Source: JANYHF01 sp963732765
GTDB lineage: Bacteria; Pseudomonadota; Alphaproteobacteria; Rhizobiales; Hyphomicrobiaceae
Assembly (NCBI GenBank): GCA_963732765.1
Contig: CAVTAS010000010.1
Location: 744,001-808,000, forward strand
Direction of reading: 5' to 3'
DNA length: 64,000 nucleotides
Part shown: positions 8,203 through 16,956 of the stretch, piece after piece
Layout: each line of letters begins with the position of its first letter
Position numbering within the stretch: the first letter of the stretch is position 1
Notes under the pieces: model-generated
What the model was told of the DNA's origin: nothing
The model's input: the letters and a program-made list of their open reading frames with translations, nothing else
Databases searched by the model: none
Position numbers and translations under genes: made by a program

Positions 8203-9132
8203 ATGTCGCGACGCAGCGCCGCCCTAACCGCACTGACATTGGTGCTCCTCCTCACCGGACCGGTTCTGGCCGAGGACAACCCCGCCACCGCGAGCGCGCC
8301 TGCAGCCAACTCAGCCGAGGCGCGCAAGCAAGAAGCCGTAGCCGCGTTCGTTGCGGCGATGGAGAGTAGCACCAAGGGCCCGGCAGCTATCGGTATGCTC
8401 GGCCAGGCGACGCTCAATCTACCCGCAGGTTACGTGTTCGTGCCGCGCGACTCGGCCAATCGCCTGATGCGCGCCTATGGCAACAGCGCGGGCGGCAGCA
8501 ATTTCGCCGGCTTGATCATGCCGGCCGAGCCCTCCGAGCCCTGGTTCATCACCGCCGACTTTGAGCCGGCCGGCTATGTGAAGGACGAGGAGGCCAAGAA
8601 CTGGGACGTCGAAGCCCTCCTGAAGAACGCCCAGGACGGCACCGAGGCGGGCAATGAAGACCGCGTGGCGCGCGGTTTCGGCAAAATCCGGGTCGAGGGC
8701 TGGGTAGAGAAACCCGACTATGACGCCAAGGAACACCGGCTGGTCTATTCGCTGCTGCTCAAGTCCTATGACGCTGCACCGGACGAGGGCGGCTCAGTGA
8801 ACTATCAGACCTACGCGCTGGGTCGCGAGGGGTATTTCTCGCTTGACCTAGTGACCGGATCGCAGACAATCGAGCAGTACAAGGATCGTGCGCGGACGGT
8901 GCTGGCCTCCCTCGACTACGACCAGGGCAAGCGCTATGAGGATTTCGTAGCCGGCACCGACCATGTCGCCGAGTATGGCATTGCGGCGCTAGTCGGAGGC
9001 CTGGCGGCCAAGAAGCTGGGGCTGCTGGCGCTCGCCGGCCTCGCCTTTGTCAAGTTCGGAAAACTGATCGCCCTCGGCGCCGTCGCGTTGCTTGGCGGCG
9101 CGGCCACACTGTTTGGCCGCAAGAAGTCGTAG
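8203..9132 (+). CDS. DUF2167 family membrane protein
   Basis: A 309-residue exported protein of unknown function. A signal peptide is visible (LTALTLVLLLTGPVLAE). Next comes the DUF2167 core with GQATLNLPAGYVFVP near residue 65 and the WFITADFEPAGYVKDEEAKNWD segment. Hydrophobic helices near the C-terminus (LGLLALAGLAFVKFGKLIALGAVALLGG) precede a basic tail GRKKS. The ATG at 8203 is preceded by GGAGG at an ideal distance. The M50-like protease gene starts 28 bp downstream on the same strand, so the two are probably co-expressed. Confidence 0.82.
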   Translation: MSRRSAALTALTLVLLLTGPVLAEDNPATASAPAANSAEARKQEAVAAFVAAMESSTKGPAAIGMLGQATLNLPAGYVFVPRDSANRLMRAYGNSAGGSNFAGLIMPAEPSEPWFITADFEPAGYVKDEEAKNWDVEALLKNAQDGTEAGNEDRVARGFGKIRVEGWVEKPDYDAKEHRLVYSLLLKSYDAAPDEGGSVNYQTYALGREGYFSLDLVTGSQTIEQYKDRARTVLASLDYDQGKRYEDFVAGTDHVAEYGIAALVGGLAAKKLGLLALAGLAFVKFGKLIALGAVALLGGAATLFGRKKS

Positions 9133-9160
9133 AGATCCCGCTCCTCCGGAAGGACCCACT

Positions 9161-9880
9161 GTGGTCACGATCCTCTCGTTGCTGACGAAACTGAAGTTCG
9201 CCAAAGCGTTCATCACGGCGGGCACCATGGTGCTGGCCATCGGCGGCTACACCATGCTGTTCGGCTGGCCGTTCGCGATCGGTTTCGTGCTGCTGATCTT
9301 CGTGCACGAGATGGGGCATTACCTCGCTGCCCGCCAGCGCGGCCTCGATGTCGGCCTGCCGGTGTTCATCCCATTCCTGGGCGCCTATGTGGCGCTGAAA
9401 GACCAGCCGCACGATGCCGAAACCGAGGCGCATGTGGCCTATGCCGGCCCATTCGTGGGCTCGCTCGCGTGCTTTGCGGTCTATTTCGCGTCGCGCCACT
9501 ACGACAGCCGGCTGCTGCTGGCACTGGCCCAATCCGGGTTGCTGATCAATCTTTTCAATCTGATCCCGATTTCGCCGTTGGACGGCGGCCGCATCACGGC
9601 CGTGCTCGGCCCGCGCGTCTGGCTCGTGGGCCTGCCAATCCTCGCTGCCTTCTGGTACTACCACCCCAGCCCGCTGCTGCTGCTGGTCGGCCTGATGGCG
9701 CTGCCGAAAGTGATGGAAGCCTGGAATTACGATCCCAAGGCGCCCAAGAATCTGGCCTACTATGGTGTCCCCCTGGCGACGAAAATCGAATACGCCGGCC
9801 TTTATCTGATCCTGGTCCTGGTGCTGGCCATCGTGACCAATCTGCTGCACGCCGAACTGACAGGCAGCAGCGCGTACTGA
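9161..9880 (+). CDS. Site-2-protease-like (M50) membrane metalloprotease
   Basis: A 239-residue polytopic protein with the zinc motif HEMGH at 49-53 inside a transmembrane helix (VLLIFVHEMGHYLAARQRG). The second metal-ligand motif NLIPISPLDGGR follows, the hallmark pair of intramembrane S2P proteases. No PDZ domain is present, so it resembles the compact M50B type rather than RseP. The GTG start at 9161 is favoured by GGAAGGA upstream and the conserved opening helix; an in-frame ATG at 9092 would overlap the DUF2167 gene. The substrate is unknown; the coupled DUF2167 membrane protein is a plausible partner (inference). Confidence 0.85.
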   Translation: MVTILSLLTKLKFAKAFITAGTMVLAIGGYTMLFGWPFAIGFVLLIFVHEMGHYLAARQRGLDVGLPVFIPFLGAYVALKDQPHDAETEAHVAYAGPFVGSLACFAVYFASRHYDSRLLLALAQSGLLINLFNLIPISPLDGGRITAVLGPRVWLVGLPILAAFWYYHPSPLLLLVGLMALPKVMEAWNYDPKAPKNLAYYGVPLATKIEYAGLYLILVLVLAIVTNLLHAELTGSSAY

Positions 9881-9895
9881 GGGGGTGGTGCAGCC

Positions 9896-11014
9896 CTACC
9901 CACCCGCCAGGCTGGCCACGAAAACATCCAGCGCTGCCTTGGTCTCCTTGACGTCGTGCACGCGGATGATCTGCACGCCGTGAGCGGCTCCCGCCAGCGC
10001 AGCACCGATCGACCCGGGCATACGCCGCGCCGCCTCCGGCTCATTCGTGAGGCCGCCGATGAAGCGCTTGCGCGAGGCGCCGAGCAGCACCGGGCAGCCC
10101 AGCCCGTGGAACAGCGCCAGCGAGCCCATCAACTGCAGATTGTGCGCCGCCGTCTTGCCGAAGCCGATCCCGGGATCGACGATGATCCGCTCACGCACCA
10201 CGCCAGCGGCCACCAGCGTATCGATGCGTCCCGCCAGATAGTCGTAGATGTCCGTTGGCGCATCGTCGTAGCGCGGATCGTCCTGCATCGTCTTTGGATC
10301 GCCCAGCGCGTGCATCAGCACCACCGGCACACCGGCTACGGCGGCAACCTCGATCATGGCGGGGTCGTAGGTCATGGCCGTAATGTCGTTGATGATATGG
10401 GCGCCCGCCGCCAGCGCCTGCCGCGCCACTTCGGCTTTGCGGGTGTCGATCGAGATCAGCGCCTCGGTCCGGGTACCCAGGGCCTCGATGACCGGCAGCA
10501 CGCGGGCCAGTTCCTCGGCAACGGTGATGGCGTCGGAACCCGGGCGCGAGGATTCTCCTCCGATGTCGAGGATCGCGGCGCCCTGCTCGGCCATGCGCAG
10601 GGCGTGCTCGATGGCCTGGGCGCTGGAGGAGAATTGCCCGCCGTCGGAAAAGCTGTCCGGCGTCACGTTCACAATGCCCATCAGCTGCGGGCGATCCATC
10701 CGCAGACCGGCGATGCGCCGGCGCGGGCTGGTGAGATGGCCCAGGATGGTGTGTACCGGCAGTAGGGCCGGATTGACGTCCGTGTCCCAGAGATCGCTGA
10801 GCGGACGCAATCGGCGCGCCACCGCGGTGCCGCTGCGGGTGATCACTTCGATCGCCGTGAAGTCGAACGGGCCATCGCCGCACAACGGCAAAGTCCCGGG
10901 ATAGCCGCCATCGTCGGGCGTTATGCTGCGGGAGGCGGCGCTGGCCGGGACGAGGCCGCATGGCCGCAGATAGCTGCGATGGGCAGGGGCGTGCTCGCGC
11001 ATATCTCTCACCAT
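9896..11014 (-). CDS. folP: Dihydropteroate synthase
   Basis: FolP condenses p-aminobenzoate with the pterin pyrophosphate in folate synthesis and is the sulfonamide target. The 372-residue protein is longer than the usual ~280 because of an N-terminal extension of about 105 residues, often seen in alphaproteobacteria. The catalytic part is complete: MGIVNVTPDSFSDGG, DIGGESSRPGSD, SIDTRKAEVARQAL, a DPGIGFGKT loop and GASRKRFIG. The start overlaps the stop of the HAD gene by 7 bp, indicating an operon. A start at 11002 is also possible, as it has a GGTGAGAG site. Confidence 0.93.
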   Translation of the reverse strand: MVRDMREHAPAHRSYLRPCGLVPASAASRSITPDDGGYPGTLPLCGDGPFDFTAIEVITRSGTAVARRLRPLSDLWDTDVNPALLPVHTILGHLTSPRRRIAGLRMDRPQLMGIVNVTPDSFSDGGQFSSSAQAIEHALRMAEQGAAILDIGGESSRPGSDAITVAEELARVLPVIEALGTRTEALISIDTRKAEVARQALAAGAHIINDITAMTYDPAMIEVAAVAGVPVVLMHALGDPKTMQDDPRYDDAPTDIYDYLAGRIDTLVAAGVVRERIIVDPGIGFGKTAAHNLQLMGSLALFHGLGCPVLLGASRKRFIGGLTNEPEAARRMPGSIGAALAGAAHGVQIIRVHDVKETKAALDVFVASLAGG

Positions 11015-11874
11015 GCCAACTCGGCCTGTGCGGCGATGGGACGCTCGACCCGTTCGGCGAACATACCGACCAGCGAGCCTGCATCCAAGGCCTGGCCGGC
11101 CTCCAGATGGATGCCCGAGGCGACATAGAGCGCATCGATTCCGAAGTTGTGGGCCCCGAGAATATCCGTGTTCAATCCATCTCCGATGGCCAGGATCTCG
11201 CGCTTGCCAATGGGTTTACAGCGGATCGCCTCGGCGCGGGCCAGTGCGGCCGCATAGATCGGCGAATGCGGCTTGCCGGCATAGGCGACTGCGCCGCCGA
11301 GCGTTTCGTAAGCCTGGCCCAGCGCTCCCGCGCAGTAGCAGAGGTCGGCGCCGCGCATGATCACGACATCGGGGTTGGCGCAGATCATCGGCAGCCTGAG
11401 CGCGTTCAACGACGCCAGTTGGGGGCCATAGACCGCCGGGGTCTCGTGCGTATCGTCGACCAGCCCTGTGCAGATCACGGCCTCGGCGTTGTCGGCCCCG
11501 GTGAGCCTGACGTCCAGCCCCGTGAAGATGCTGCGATCCTTGTCGGCGCCAATGTGCACCAGTCCCTTGCCGGCATAGGCTGAGATCAGGTCGCGCGTCA
11601 CGTCGCCGGACGTGACGATGGCGTCGTAGGCCTCCTGGCCAATGCCAAGGCTCTCGATCTGCCTGGCGACATCGCCAAACGGGCGCGGCGCATTGGTGAT
11701 CAGTACGACCAGCCCTCCGGCCATGCGGAAGGCCGTCAGCGCATCGACGGGGCCACGGAACGCCACCACGCCGTCGTGCAGTACGCCCCAGATATCGCAC
11801 AGCCAAACCGGATAGCGCGCCGCCAGTTCGCGCACTGCCGGGAGGAGGGGGATGCTGATTGGATCCGTCGTCAT
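11008..11874 (-). CDS. HAD superfamily class IIA hydrolase (TIGR01459 type)
   Basis: A phosphatase-like protein of 288 residues. HAD motif I is LCDIWGVLHDG, motif II is in LVVLITNAPRP, and the later motifs are GKPHSPIYAAAL (Lys) and IGDGLNTDILGA (paired Asp). The class IIA cap lies between. Family members include nucleotide or sugar-phosphate phosphatases (NagD-like), but the substrate is not predictable. The ATG at 11874 gives the family N-terminus. It is translationally coupled to folP, so its product could act on a pterin or folate intermediate (inference only). Confidence 0.85.
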   Translation of the reverse strand: MTTDPISIPLLPAVRELAARYPVWLCDIWGVLHDGVVAFRGPVDALTAFRMAGGLVVLITNAPRPFGDVARQIESLGIGQEAYDAIVTSGDVTRDLISAYAGKGLVHIGADKDRSIFTGLDVRLTGADNAEAVICTGLVDDTHETPAVYGPQLASLNALRLPMICANPDVVIMRGADLCYCAGALGQAYETLGGAVAYAGKPHSPIYAAALARAEAIRCKPIGKREILAIGDGLNTDILGAHNFGIDALYVASGIHLEAGQALDAGSLVGMFAERVERPIAAQAELAW

Positions 11875-12016
11875 GCCGCGCTCGGAGTTCGGTGGCTTAG
11901 GGGCAGAGCGCCCGATCACACCGTTAGCAGAGGCAGCGAACCCGCACCATGCCGCCGGACGGTCTCTCCCTCTGCCAGAGGAGACCTACGCGAAAGTGCG
12001 AGAGGCACAGTAATTC

Positions 12017-12160
12017 TCGTCATCCCCGCGTTGGTAGGGGGATGCAAACCGATGGCGGTCTCACCTGTCGATACATAACGCCAGCTGTATCAGACCCTTC
12101 CGTGGTGCTCACGTCGTGCCAGACTTTGAGATGCATGGATACCCGCCTGCGCGGTGACGA
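12017..12160. repeat. Degenerate palindromic repeat pair in a 450-bp gap
   Basis: Between the HAD gene (start 11874) and the EAL-like gene (3' end 12326) there is no gene I can support. The gap holds a decayed copy of the element also seen at 38273-38421. A left arm TCGTCATCCCCGCG starts at 12017, and a right arm GCATGGATACCCGCCTGCGC lies within 12132-12160, about 85 bp apart. The left arm has lost part of its internal hairpin. The rest of the gap (12161-12325) shows no clear feature. Confidence 0.6.
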
Positions 12161-12325
12161 AATTTGGTTCTTCACGCGTTGTGCAGAGGTCTCCAAAGCT
12201 GCGAGTCCCCACATAGGTTTCCATCCTCTTCCCAGGATTTGACGTGCCTCTTCTCGCGGCAAATCCCAGGAAGCCAACGTGCGCTGGCCACGTCGTTTAG
12301 GTTGGCACTTCCGATGCATTGGGCG

Positions 12326-13804
12326 CTAAGCCACTCGCGCGGCGTCGCCAGCTCTGACTACGTCGGCGCGCAGCGGTTTCGCTTCCGAGAACAAACTTCC
12401 CTGGCCGAGCACCAGGCCGAATTCCTGGCCCAGCCGTGCGTGGTCCTCGCTGACAACACCAGTCAGGATCGTTTCCACGGCGCCGCGCCGCAGTTCGCCA
12501 ACGGCAGCCGGATTGCCCTCCGCCGCCAGCAGCGCCGCCGAAATGCGCACAAAGCCGATGCGGCGCACCGTCAGTTCCTCGACCTCCAGGCCCAAGGTAT
12601 CGGCATTGCCCAGCGCAAAGCGGAAGCCGGCGCGCGCCAGCAGTTCCATATTCTCGCGTTCTGCCCCATCGCCCTGCTCGATCTCCGCCTGATCGACCTC
12701 GAAGATCATCAGATCGGTCAACAGCGGATCGGCGTTCATGTCGCTGAGAAGACGCTCCAGGAACGCCCGGTCGCGGATTGCAGCCGATGACAGCCGCACG
12801 ATCATGGCGCGCGCGCGCCCCTTCTCCGAGAGGTTCCGCTGAATGGCGCAGCAGCGCAGGATCGCGGCCCGCTCAACGGCGAGAGCCAGTCCCAGCGCGG
12901 TCGCCATCGGCTGATAATCGGCCAGTGCGAGTACCTTGCCCTTGCTGTCTACGATCTTGGGGAACACCTCATAGAGCCGCGCCTTGCGGTCTGAGAAGGC
13001 AACGACGGGTTGCAGATGGATCTCGACGTCACCTTCCGCCGCCTTGCGGATCGCCACAGCCAGCAGCGTCTCCGTCGAGGCTGCAGGGACCAGCGGTGGC
13101 GATGGCAAGCGCGGCGTTGGCGGAGTTGCTCGAATGGTGGTGGGAGTCGCAAGAGTTGGCTCGGGAATATGCGCCCGCGCAGGCTCCGGAGCGACCAGGC
13201 CACGATCCAGCTCCTCGGCATACTGCCGCACCAACGCATCCACCGCACCGGGCTCAGCCCAACCGCTCGACTGTTCGGCAACAACTTCAAGTGCAGGTTC
13301 CGCCGGTGCAGCACGCCGCGCCTTAGCCGGCTCGGCATCGCGCAAGGCCGCCGCGACCAGCGAGAGCTGGCCGGCGTGATGATCGGTAACGCGATCCAGA
13401 TCCTCCGGCTCGAACTCGGCGTCGGCACGCGGCAGCGTCGGCTCACGCCGGGCTTGCAATCGCTGATTGCGGGCCGCCCTTGCGGTCTCAGGTTCGACCC
13501 CGACCGAGCTTGTCTCCAGGCTCCCGCCAGCACTGTCAACGACCTCTTCGAGCGTTCGGATGCGCATCAGCTGTACGTGCATGACGGCCGCCGCGACAAA
13601 GGCACCGGCCGCGCCCCCCGCTGCCGGAATCATCGCAAAGCCGGCCTGCAGATACAGTGCAAATCCAAGCGCCACCGCCGCTAAGGCCATTGCCATCAGC
13701 ACCAGCACGTCCAACGTCGCCATGCCGCCAGAGGGTTGCGCCTGTGGGGCCGGCGCGGCCTTGGGCAGCGTGGCCTGATCCTGGAGTTTCTTGGACTTGC
13801 TCAT
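12326..13804 (-). CDS. Membrane protein with degenerate EAL domain (TipF-like)
   Basis: A 492-residue protein. Two transmembrane helices lie near residues 30-75, followed by a Pro/Ala-rich linker, a short acidic helical region, and a C-terminal EAL-type domain (about 265-490; EIHLQPVVAFSDRKARLYEVFP marks its start). The catalytic signature is gone: ExLxR is replaced by LYEVFP, and the usual DDFGTGYSSL loop reads GNADTLGLEVEEL. It should therefore not hydrolyse c-di-GMP but may still bind it. The layout (two TM, linker, inactive EAL) matches Caulobacter TipF, a c-di-GMP-responsive flagellar placement factor. That assignment rests on architecture only. Confidence 0.8.
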   Translation of the reverse strand: MSKSKKLQDQATLPKAAPAPQAQPSGGMATLDVLVLMAMALAAVALGFALYLQAGFAMIPAAGGAAGAFVAAAVMHVQLMRIRTLEEVVDSAGGSLETSSVGVEPETARAARNQRLQARREPTLPRADAEFEPEDLDRVTDHHAGQLSLVAAALRDAEPAKARRAAPAEPALEVVAEQSSGWAEPGAVDALVRQYAEELDRGLVAPEPARAHIPEPTLATPTTIRATPPTPRLPSPPLVPAASTETLLAVAIRKAAEGDVEIHLQPVVAFSDRKARLYEVFPKIVDSKGKVLALADYQPMATALGLALAVERAAILRCCAIQRNLSEKGRARAMIVRLSSAAIRDRAFLERLLSDMNADPLLTDLMIFEVDQAEIEQGDGAERENMELLARAGFRFALGNADTLGLEVEELTVRRIGFVRISAALLAAEGNPAAVGELRRGAVETILTGVVSEDHARLGQEFGLVLGQGSLFSEAKPLRADVVRAGDAARVA

Positions 13805-14095
13805 GACGGTTCCTGCACGCTGTTTGCCTCACCAACGCACAACGAATCACTTGGTGACCAGGATTCCACAAGATGGCGCTGTCGCAACCGCGTGGTCCGA
13901 CGCTGTCCTCAGCTTTCGACGTCCTGATGAGGATTCTCGGTCCCAGTAGTGCCCGCTTCGCCACAGTGCTAAGCTAGGGTAAGATGTTGGCGGCTGCCGC
14001 AATCTCGCCGCTGCATCCCGTAAAGCTTGCTTAACCGATTCGGCCAGAGTGTTGGGGCTCACCACCGCCCCACTTTAGCGTATGGTAACAGACCG

Positions 14096-14857
14096 ATGTC
14101 GCCCCGTAAGATCACTGCCGGTTCCCTCGTTCAGTCCCCTACCCATCCCGAGTTGGAAGGGCAGCGGGTGTTCCTCACCGGTATCGCCGATGGCACGGGC
14201 GAGGCGGTTGCGCAGGTATTCGCGCAGCAGGGTACGCGGTTGGTACTGCATAGCCGGCAGGAACCTTCGCGCGCGACGGCGCTGGCCGATGGCGTCGCCC
14301 CGATCGCCTCGTCCTTGCGCTTCTTTTCAGGCGACATCGCCAGCGATCAGGCGGCTTGTGAGCGCCTGAGCCGGGCCGGGCTTGGAGCCTATGGGGGCGT
14401 CGATCTGCTGATCAATTTCATCGCGCTGCCCCCCGCTGCCGCCGATGACGGCCGCGACGTTGGCGACATCGAAGACCGGGTCGCCGATGCGCTGCGCCCC
14501 GCCCTGGTGCTGGGCCGCGCCGTAGCCGATCACGCCCGCAATTCCGGCCAGCCATCGACGGTCATCCACGTTAGCCTCGCGCGCCCCGGCAAGGGCGCGG
14601 CCTTTGCGGCCTACGGCATGCTGAAGGCCGGATTGGAGGGAATGGCGCAGGATCAGGCGCGCCGCTGGTTCAGCCACGATGTCTGCGTCTACGCCTTCGT
14701 CCCGGGCCTGCCAGACGATCCGTTTGCGGACGACGAGATGGGCAATGTCGTTCCCGCGCGCTCCAACTTCGATGCGTCGCTGAGCGCAATCCTGCTCAAC
14801 GCGGCCAGCGGCCGGTCGCGCTGGTTGAATGGCGTGACGGTTGCCATTCCGGAATAG
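14096..14857 (+). CDS. Short-chain dehydrogenase/reductase
   Basis: A 253-residue Rossmann-fold protein of the classical SDR type. The cofactor loop is TGIADGTGEA (TGxxxGxG) near residue 25. The catalytic Ser is in VIHVSLARP, and Tyr/Lys are in AAYGMLKAGLEG (YxxxK). The family's NNAG motif is replaced by INFIALPP. The ATG at 14096 is chosen over 14027 because the SDR domain begins soon after it. The substrate is unknown. It is divergent from the EAL-like gene across 290 bp that should hold both promoters, and convergent with pdxH with three bases between. Confidence 0.82.
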   Translation: MSPRKITAGSLVQSPTHPELEGQRVFLTGIADGTGEAVAQVFAQQGTRLVLHSRQEPSRATALADGVAPIASSLRFFSGDIASDQAACERLSRAGLGAYGGVDLLINFIALPPAAADDGRDVGDIEDRVADALRPALVLGRAVADHARNSGQPSTVIHVSLARPGKGAAFAAYGMLKAGLEGMAQDQARRWFSHDVCVYAFVPGLPDDPFADDEMGNVVPARSNFDASLSAILLNAASGRSRWLNGVTVAIPE

Positions 14858-14860
14858 AGT

Positions 14861-15499
14861 TCACGGATACAGCCGTTCCTTGCTCCACGCCTCGTCGACC
14901 GCTCCACGCCGGAATACCGCCCGGTCGTGCAGTCGGAACGGGCGGTCGTGCCAGAACTCGATCTCCAGCGGCGTGACGCGAAATCCCGACCAATGGGGCG
15001 GACGCGGAACATCGCCGATGGCGTATTTCGCGGCGTAATATGCGACTGATTTTTCCAACGCGAACCTGCTCTCCAGTGCGCGCGATTGCGCGCTGGCCCA
15101 GGCGCCGATGCGGCTGCCGCGGGGACGAGTTGCGTAATAGGCATCCGCCTCGGCGGCGGAAACCTCGCTTACCGTCCCGCGCACCCGCACCTGGCGGCGC
15201 AGCGATTTCCAGTGGAACAGCAGCGCCGCCTTGTGCGACGTCACAAGCTCCCGGCCTTTGGCGCTTTGGTAGTTGGTATAAAACACGAAGCCACCACCCG
15301 AGACGTCTTTCAGCAGCACCATGCGCACGTTCGGCAGTCCATCGGCATCGGCGGTGGCCAGCGCCATGGCGTTTGGATCGTTGATCTCGTGCTCCTGCGC
15401 GGTCGCGAACCAGTCGGCGAACAGCGCCATGGGGTCGGCAACGGCAAAAAAATCCCCGGCTGACGGGGCGTGGGCGGAAATGTCCTTCGGATCGGCCAT
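14861..15499 (-). CDS. pdxH: Pyridoxamine 5'-phosphate oxidase
   Basis: PdxH oxidises pyridoxine or pyridoxamine phosphate to pyridoxal 5'-phosphate using FMN and oxygen. The 212-residue protein contains the FMN-binding RMVLLKDVSGGGFVFYTNYQSAKG (about 59-82), RPRGSRIGAWASAQS, HWSGFRVTPLEIEFW, and the conserved C-terminus WSKERLYP. The length is standard. It is a single gene, with about 110 bp to the divergent secreted-protein remnant. Confidence 0.95.
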   Translation of the reverse strand: MADPKDISAHAPSAGDFFAVADPMALFADWFATAQEHEINDPNAMALATADADGLPNVRMVLLKDVSGGGFVFYTNYQSAKGRELVTSHKAALLFHWKSLRRQVRVRGTVSEVSAAEADAYYATRPRGSRIGAWASAQSRALESRFALEKSVAYYAAKYAIGDVPRPPHWSGFRVTPLEIEFWHDRPFRLHDRAVFRRGAVDEAWSKERLYP

Positions 15500-15608
15500 C
15501 GGGGCACCTGTCGACGACGGCGCGCGTTGCGCCTTTACCTGCTCTTAACGCAACGACGGCAGCATGGCCATGGTTGTCGGTTGTGGCGCCGTTGCGTTCG
15601 GGTTGGTC

Positions 15609-15980
15609 ATGCGTTTTACGTCTTGGATTGCGGCCTTGCTGCTCGCCGCCGCTGTAACAGTCTTTTGGCAGCCGGCCGCCAACTCGGCCGAACGCCGGCT
15701 ACCGAACCCCTAAGCGCCAAACTCACCGACGACGATCCCGTCGCCCTACTCGAAGCCATGGGCTATGCGCTCGACGAGGTGGCCGATGGCGCGACCTACG
15801 TCTGGCGCCGCGTCGATGCTCCGCTGAAGGGCGCCGTGCGTCCCGTCGCCAGCTTTCGCAACGAGAGCGGCTCCGATCTGCCGCCGCCTGTCGGTGACGC
15901 TGACCTACGAGCACGCGACGCACTGGACCAACGCCGTCGCCTGCCGCGAGGACAACGGGCGCTGGATCATCGGCGGGTAA
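15609..15980 (+). pseudogene. Small secreted protein, broken by two compensating frameshifts
   Basis: Coding signal continues across two frames. From 15609, MRFTSWIAALLLAAAVTVF looks like a signal peptide, but that frame stops at 15711-15713. From about 15700 the coding continues one frame over as EPLSAKLTDDDPVALLEAMG and YVWRRVDAPLKGAV. Near 15888 it returns to the first frame as RLSVTLTYEHATHW and REDNGRWIIGG, ending at TAA (15978-15980). The overall length is a multiple of three (124 codons). I do not recognise a family; the Cys and the final GRWIIGG suggest a small periplasmic protein. Either two sequencing indels or a real pseudogene. Confidence 0.6.
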
Positions 15981-16050
15981 GCTTCTCCCGCGCGATGGAC
16001 CAGAGCTGGCCGGCGTGCCAGCATGCTCCCAACACCTCAGGGAGAGAAAA

Positions 16051-16953
16051 ATGACCACAAAACCCAGCATCGGCTTCATCGGCGTCGGCTTCATGGGTCA
16101 CGGCATGGCCAAGAACATCATCGAAAAGGGCTTTGCGCTCACCGTGCTCGGTCATCGCAACCGCGCGCCGGTCGATGACCTCGTGGCCAAGGGCGCCACG
16201 GAGGCCAAGACCGCCGCCGAACTCGCGCGGTCTTGCGACATCATCTTCATCTGCGTGACCGGCTCGCCGCAAATCGAGGCCTTGGTACGCGGCCCTGAGG
16301 GCCTGAAAGCCGGAGCGAAAAAGGGCCTGATCATCGCCGACTGCTCCACCGCCGACCCGACCTCGACGCTGGCGCTGGCAGCAGAGCTTAGCCCCCATGG
16401 CGTCCACTTCATCGACGCCCCCCTGGGCGGCACGCCGGCGCAAGCCGAGGCCGGCAAGCTATCGACCATGATCGGGTCGTCTGCGGAGGTCTTCGAGCGT
16501 GTCAAACCGGTCTGCGAGGCCTGGGCGGCCAAGGTCGACCACATCGGCGCGGTCGGCGACGGCCACAAGATGAAGCTGATCAACAACTTCCTGTCGATGG
16601 GCTACGGCGCGATCTACGCCGAAGCGCTAACCTTGGCGCAGAAGTCCGGCATCTCGCCCCAGGTGTTCGACAAGGTCCTGCGTGGCAGCCGAATGGACTG
16701 CGGCTTCTACCAGACCTACATGGACTACGTGCTCACCCGTAACCGCGACGCCCATAAGTTCACCATCGCCAATGCCGCCAAGGACACGCGTTACCTGGCC
16801 GCAATGGCGGATGCAGTGGGCGTGGTCAATCCAGTCGGGAGCGCGGTGAAAAACGCCTATGGCGCTGCCCTGGCCGCCGGCAAGGGCGACGAGTTCGTGC
16901 CTATGCTGTCGGACTTCGTGGCGGCGGGAAGTGGTGTGAAGTTGGGCAGCTGA
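16051..16953 (+). CDS. NAD(P)-dependent 3-hydroxyisobutyrate-dehydrogenase-family reductase
   Basis: A 300-residue beta-hydroxyacid dehydrogenase of the HIBADH / tartronate-semialdehyde reductase / GHBDH group. The N-terminal cofactor loop is IGFIGVGFMGHGMAKN (7-22). The substrate motif is FIDAPLGGTPAQAEAGKLS near 121-139, and the catalytic Lys lies in GHKMKLINNF near 171-180. The start is ATG at 16051 after GGGAGAG. The exact substrate (succinic semialdehyde, glyoxylate, hydroxyisobutyrate or similar) cannot be told from sequence. It is convergent with the MBL gene, three bases apart. Confidence 0.88.
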   Translation: MTTKPSIGFIGVGFMGHGMAKNIIEKGFALTVLGHRNRAPVDDLVAKGATEAKTAAELARSCDIIFICVTGSPQIEALVRGPEGLKAGAKKGLIIADCSTADPTSTLALAAELSPHGVHFIDAPLGGTPAQAEAGKLSTMIGSSAEVFERVKPVCEAWAAKVDHIGAVGDGHKMKLINNFLSMGYGAIYAEALTLAQKSGISPQVFDKVLRGSRMDCGFYQTYMDYVLTRNRDAHKFTIANAAKDTRYLAAMADAVGVVNPVGSAVKNAYGAALAAGKGDEFVPMLSDFVAAGSGVKLGS

Positions 16954-16956
16954 CAG

